DNA of 64,000 nucleotides from Puccinellia tenuiflora (Eukaryota; Streptophyta; Magnoliopsida; Poales; Poaceae), in the NCBI GenBank assembly GCA_012064385.1, contig QRDG01000918.1:744001-808000 (forward strand), given 5' to 3'. A program made the position numbers and the translations under genes. The stretch's first letter is position 1. Each line of letters starts with the position of its first letter. Of this stretch, positions 59,262-64,000 are shown one piece after another. The notes under the pieces were generated by a model. That model was given only the letters and a program-made list of their open reading frames with translations, ran no database searches and was not told the DNA's origin.

Positions 59262-59690
59262 CTAAACTGCTCAAATGTGTCTAATAAAATAAATTGTTCA
59301 AAAGAAGAAAAAAAACGCGCCATGGCATAGAGGGATGCACCCAAACATAATTGTGCTGACTGCGGTTACAAATTACCCAAAAAGAAGGGTAATTTCTTCC
59401 TTATCTTTCGAGGCGCATTGCGCATATGACTATATATAATGTGGTAAAATATATAGATATGGAATAGTCGAACCAATACTCACTACTGCAAAGAACCTTA
59501 GTACTATAAACTTTGAATTTCATCAAGGATCATTGTTATTCGTTCTTCCTCAGCTTTCTTTGATTTAATGAAATTTATTTCATTCATCAATAGTTGGACC
59601 GTGCTGCAAAATATAGTTTGGCATTTTTTTTCTCAAACTCCGACTCATGTGCACCATTCATGGAAAAGAGTACGACTTATAAGTGCCTAA

Positions 59691-59962
59691 GGCTAGTCAC
59701 AGTGGGAGTAACTTCACTAGTAACATCAACGCCACGTAAGCAAAAAAGATGATGTGGCAGCTAATTAATAATGAGAGAGAAGAATAGAGTAACATAGCTA
59801 GTTACTGTAACATCACACCTCTCATGGTCATATGAGTCTACGACCTAATAAATATAGCTTTGCATGACACTACTCATATGTTACTACCCATTGTGGAGGT
59901 AGTAACATAATCTAGAAAAGTGTGATGTTATCACACTATGTTACTCCCCATTGTGAGTAGCC
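59691..59962. mobile_element. Tourist-type (Harbinger) MITE
   Basis: 272 bp, flanked by TAA (59688-59690 and 59963-59965). The ends GGCTAGTCACAGTGGG and the reverse complement of CCATTGTGAGTAGCC match, and the match extends inward through GTAACTT/GTTACT. Unit 1 shows the empty site at about 10575 (GTGCCTAAGTGTTGG). Confidence 0.9.
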
Positions 59963-60220
59963 TAATTATTGGTCTCCATCCTTTAGTTGTGTTCCTCCAC
60001 CGTGTCAACTCCTTCTCCGCCGCGCACCCCACTGCCATCATCCCTCAAGTAAACATGTATTTTGAATGAAGAAGACGAAGCACGGAGAACAAACTATTTA
60101 AAAAAGTCCCTACAACGAGCAAACTAGCCACAAATTCATCTGTTTAGGTGGTTGTAGAATATTAAGTCGCTTGTCAAGATCCACATCTGACGTGGTAAGC
60201 ACGTGGAAAAGGCTAAAGGT

Positions 60221-62192
60221 GAACTGCATGTACGTTAATAAAACTTTGCCGTCAATATTTGATCAACAAGATGTACTTAGGTCGGTGCCAGTGCGTCGTT
60301 TCTAAGTGTCGTTACCAGCAAAGAAACGGGTGCGTAAGATACGACCACACCAGTGCACCGCATCTATATTGATTTGGCTCCCGGGCTCTAGGGAGCCCGT
60401 TTTTTAAAAATTTTGAAAACCACATTTCTGAGTTTCGAAAAAATGTGAAAAAAATGCTAGACGTAGAACATGACTATTTCTACCGCTGTGTAAAATTTAA
60501 ACCCGAAATATTTTGTATTTTGGCCTGTGTAAAAAAGACAAATGCGGACAAATTTGAAAAAATTCGAACTGGACACTGTTCACATCTCAGATCCAGAAAT
60601 TTGTCATTTTTACAAGGGACAAAATATTTCGGGTTGAAATTTTGCAGAGTCATGCAATATGTAATTGTCAACATCTAGAAAAAAATTCAGAATTTTTTGA
60701 AACTTTAAAATGTCGATTTTTTTTTTGTTTGAAAAACCGGGCTTGGGAGCCAAAAGCACTTTCCGATCTATATGTTGTATTCACAATACTAATATCAGAT
60801 AAATTTGTGGCCTAATCATACTGCAGGTTACTTTGTGGCCTCGTCAACTCCACGTGTACCATATTGGATGGATGTGCATCGAGACGTACTCGAGTGGCTT
60901 GGAGCACGGGATGAAAGTTTCATTTATGACGCTTTGGACGGCAAGCTAAATAGTACATCGATAATCTCTTTCATCATTAATTAGGCCGCCACACAAAAAG
61001 TTGATCAAATTTATGATCAAAGTTTTACCATTTGCACGAGATCCACCGATATGTTTTTACTTACTCTGATACGCCACACGCCAGAGTCAATTGTGTACTG
61101 TTGTAATTCATTAGTGTTTTGGATTTGTTTGCAGGTCATTAGTATGCACCTTTGAAAGAACAATGAATGCACAATTGGAACATGAGCTACATAGCGCTAG
61201 CTAGTACGCGGCATCTACCCGGCAGCAGCAAAAAAGCCATAGAGTTCGTATGCTGCAACCTTTATTTTCCACCACTCTCTGGTTCCGGTGATCGATCCTT
61301 CCCCTCGCTTTCAATGTGGTCGAACTCGAGCCCCAGCCCGAGACTAGCTGGAGCAGCCTCTTCCTGTCACGAACCCTCGGGTACGCACACAGCCGGAGGC
61401 CCACGTTCGGGCGCATACGGCCCAAGCTTATAAGTTCTGCCGTTGCTATCCACAACTCAAAAGCCAACTATTGAGTTGGGTGAGGCATTCCCTTATAAGC
61501 TGGGTGTAGTGCCCTCCAGTTGGCGAGGTGGGACTAAACCACAAGCGAGTCACACCGGCCAGGCCGTGGCACTTCCGTCCTCCCGGCACATCGACGGCAG
61601 GCTGCCAGCAGCCACACCCTCCCTGCTACGGCTTCGGCGCCGTCCTTGCCGAAGTACCGAGCGAGCCCCCTCTGCCTCGCCTCCGTCGGTGCTGCCGAGC
61701 ACGCTTCCACCGAAGCACGCGGTGTGGAGGACTCATCTCTCGCGGTCGTCGTCGTTCTCCTCCCCTGTATCCGACATGCGTGAGGAGGACTGGGACGATG
61801 GTTCCATCCTGTATAGGTAAATGACCTCTGGCTTTGCTTGGACCTTCCATTTTCTAAGTAATCTGTGGTTGTCAGTAATCAGTCGCTAGATAATCAGCGG
61901 TTGTGGCGTCCAGTACAACTGGCGGAAGTGTCGTTGGATGCATTTGCCTTCACGTGCTTACTCGGTACTTCACCCATTGGCCATGCTTTGGCACAGATGG
62001 GCTTGAGATGTGGACTATTGCATGGTTTTCATAATCTGAAGCTAATTGTGCGCGCTTCTTGTATCACACTTCAACTTGTACAGAAATTACACTTTACACC
62101 TCAAATAACACACGCGTTATAAAGATGCTACATGTATATCTAAGCTCAACACCATCAAACTGACATTGACATAATATTATTTCATCAAACAG
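60221..62192. other. Region between unit 3 and the diterpene synthase gene
   Basis: It contains the fold-back element listed separately and AT-rich sequence. A GC-rich stretch (about 61440-61816) has open frames on both strands but no domain I recognise. The 5' UTR, promoter and transit-peptide exon of the diterpene synthase gene should lie here, but I could not fix them: no frame in the GC-rich stretch joins in phase with the exon at 62193. Confidence 0.5.
60373..60754. mobile_element. Fold-back MITE (TTTGGCTCCC ends)
   Basis: TTTGGCTCCCGGGCT at the left end faces AAGCCCGGTT-type sequence and GGGAGCCAAA at the right end. Internal arms also pair (AAAAAGACAAAT near 60531 with AATTTGTCATTTTT near 60598). 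It has the same design as the element at 11108, sharing the CTGTG(C/T)AAAAAAGACAAAT core. Confidence 0.78.
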
Positions 62193-64000
62193 CATACACC
62201 GAGAAGATCTTGGTAGGGGGAAATGCGAGCCTGCCAAATAAGGTACGAACATCACTTATGATCCTTGTTTCAGCTAAATGTTTGGGGCCAGTCTCATGGT
62301 ATTATTGTCACAACTAAATGAAATGATCAATGTTGCATATAAACTAGGAAAGGGTGGCTAGAATAAAGAAAGAGCTCCAAGAGCCTCAATTATCACCGTC
62401 TCCGTACGACACGGCATGGGTGGCTATGGTGCCCTCCCAAGCTACCCCCCCCCCCCCCCCCCCCCCCCCAATGTGTTGAATGGATATTGCAAAACCAACA
62501 GGATAATGGATCTTGGGGTATCAACGAATATGACTTGTCCACCAAAAAATGTATCCTCTTATCCACATTAGCATGTATTATTGCACTTAAGAAGTGGAAT
62601 GTTGGCCCCGAGCACATAAGGAGAGGTAAGAAAATGATGAATTTAATTTTCTTGTTTTTTTTTATTTTCTACTTAGATGATTTATAAGTTACGACTGAGA
62701 TAAAATGATGTGCATGCACGTAACTCATGTTTTTCTTGTGAAACAGGACTACATTTTATTTGTAGAAATTTCGCCACTGTTATGGATAAGCAGTTTCCTG
62801 CCCCTATAGGATTTAATGTTACTTTTACTGGTATGATTAGCCTAGCCATTGCGATGGGTTTGGAATTTCCTATGAAAGAAACTGAAGTTAATGGTAGTCT
62901 TCACATCCGGCAGATGGAATTGAAAAGGTTTGTCAGTGACCATTATAGCACTAAAACGGTGTACATATATTGTTTCCTTTCCATTTGTATTTCTAGGACA
63001 GCTAGTTGCTAGTATGCGTATGCAGGTGATGTGTTTGATGATTTTTTTTTCCTTATCTCTTTCTTTTATAAAAATATAATTTGTATTTTTTATTTTTTTG
63101 TTAAGGATTTCTCCGAATAACAATAATTTTGAAACAAAAAAAAGGGAAACAATGTTATTCATATTTGTTTCCTTTTTTTGAATATAGCAATTATAACTTC
63201 AGTACTACATGTGGATAACAATTTGAAAACCATTATATGTGTCTCCTATAGACTTTTCGAGCATAAATCTTATGGTAGAGAAGCATACATGGCTTATATT
63301 GTTGAAGGGTTAGGAGACAGGTTGGATTGGGATGAAGTTATGAAATTTCAGAGGAAGAATGGTTCTTTGTTCAATTCTCCTTCTGCTACTGCTGCTGCAT
63401 TAATCTACACTCATGATGATAAAGCCCTCCAATATCTAAATTTTCTAGTTAGCAAATTTGGCAGTTCAGGTGGGAATGTGTACCTTCTACTCTGATGAAT
63501 TTGCATGTTGTAGACTGTTTCTAAATAACCTTTTTAATTGACCACCTGCAGTACCAACAATGTTCCCTATAAATATATACTGCCAGCTTTCGATGGTGGA
63601 TTCGCTCGAAAAGACTGTAATATCTCGTCATTTTTCTGCTGACATAAAGAGCATCCTTGACATGACATACAAGTAATGACCATGAGTAAAGATTTTGTAC
63701 ATATATTTAGCAGTTTGTAAACTTGAAAATATCCGGTTGTAGTTTCTGGTTACAGAGAGACGAGGAAATCATGTTGGATGTAGCAACATGCGCAATGGCA
63801 TTTCGTATTTTACGGATGAATGGATATGATGTTTCCTTAGGTATTTCCTTAGGGTAGAATTATTTTGTTACTAGTTTTATATTGGTGTTGATTTAACTCG
63901 CAAGTTTTATTTTACGCAGATGAACTATCCCATGTTGTTAAAGCCTCGTCTTTCCATAGTTCACTTCAAGGGTATCTAAATGATACAAAATCTTTATTGG
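62193..64000 (+). CDS. KSL: ent-Kaurene synthase-like diterpene synthase, N-terminal part (open at window end)
   Basis: Exons read as 62193-62242 (tentative), 62348-62625, 62747-62927, 63252-63469, 63552-63672, 63743-63840 and 63920 to beyond the window, with matching phases. Landmarks of the KS/KSL N-terminal helical domains: SPSPYDTAWVAMVPS, QQDNGSWGINEYDLST, NVGPEHIRRG, FNVTFTGMISLAIAMGLEFP, DEVMKFQRKNGSLFNSPS, YCQLSMVDSLEK, EEIMLDVATCAMAFRILRMN and LQGYLNDTKSLL. The class I DDxxD active site lies beyond the window. Such enzymes convert copalyl diphosphate to ent-kaurene (gibberellins) or related diterpenes in plastids. A C run at 62445-62469 replaces a usual short linker. With 25 Cs the frame meets TGA at 62474, while the downstream part of the exon is intact in the frame one base off. 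Either the gene is a pseudogene or the run length is misread. The residue normally Cys before WLQRDEE is Phe. Confidence 0.85.
62445..62469. repeat. 25-base C run inside a diterpene synthase exon
   Basis: An uninterrupted C run follows GTGCCCTCCCAAGCTA and precedes AATGTGTTGAATGG. Codon counting gives a +1 shift relative to the conserved QCVEWILQNQQ frame; a run of 24 Cs would keep it open. Confidence 0.9.

Larger units (their letters stand above)
41305..60220. repeat. Segmental duplication, unit 3
   Basis: Without insertions the unit covers the F-box-like gene region and its upstream sequence up to the block GTGGTAAGCACGTGGAAA (about 60195), which corresponds to 11621 in unit 1. Beyond that the similarity stops and no TSA-like gene follows. 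At least seven transposons were inserted after the duplication, since units 1 or 2 show the empty sites. Confidence 0.8.

Noticed and set aside
61443..61820. GC-rich frames as the transit-peptide exon of the diterpene synthase
   Set aside because: No frame ends at a donor in the phase needed for 62193, and the sequence does not look like a chloroplast transit peptide in a consistent frame. Left as unassigned.

Overview
This is a piece of nuclear chromosome from a grass, most probably a Triticeae species (wheat, barley, rye or a relative). The evidence is spliced plant genes with GT-AG introns and GC-rich monocot first exons, Stowaway, Tourist and hAT-type MITEs, and long nested LTR retrotransposons with tRNA-Met primer sites. 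At least two thirds of the window is transposon or transposon-interrupted sequence. Every assignment was made by reading the sequence; no database search was run.

Layout. 1-2963 (minus): a seven-exon bHLH transcription factor of the UNE12/bHLH7 type, cut by the window edge near its C-terminus. 4463-6831: a probable Helitron. 8490-60220: a segment present as three diverged tandem units. The ancestral unit seems to be an F-box-associated-like gene on the minus strand followed by a tryptophan synthase alpha / indole-3-glycerol-phosphate lyase-like gene (TSA/IGL/BX1 family) on the plus strand. Unit 1 (8490-15344) keeps both. Unit 2 (15345-41304) keeps an intact TSA-like gene (34689-36115) but only the 3' end of the F-box-like gene. 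Unit 3 (41305-60220) holds only a shredded F-box-like pseudogene and no TSA-like gene.

Unit 2 is split by a nest about 17 kb long: a short retrosequence with an 18-bp target duplication, containing a gypsy-type LTR element, containing an 11.3-kb gag-only copia-type element whose two LTRs are almost identical. It also carries a Harbinger-type DNA element with its own reading frame, interrupted by a solo LTR of the same copia-type family. The unit 3 F-box-like pseudogene is broken by a hAT MITE, a 9-kb Athila-type retrotransposon, a 3.6-kb solo-LTR-like unit and a Harbinger-type MITE. Its upstream region holds a 2.6-kb TIR element carrying a B3-like gene, a hAT-like element and a Tourist MITE.

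62193-64000 (plus, open at the right edge): the N-terminal exons of an ent-kaurene synthase-like diterpene synthase. One exon contains a 25-base C run that puts the rest of the exon out of frame.

The two TSA-like genes would make plastidial enzymes that release indole from indole-3-glycerol phosphate. They encode the same 334-aa protein apart from two residues, one of them beside the active site, and their core promoters differ. A near-identical tract of 2-3 kb around them lies between more diverged homologous flanks, which suggests recent gene conversion or unequal exchange. Indole-forming and diterpene-forming genes therefore lie within about 26 kb of each other, but nothing in the sequence proves that they share a pathway.
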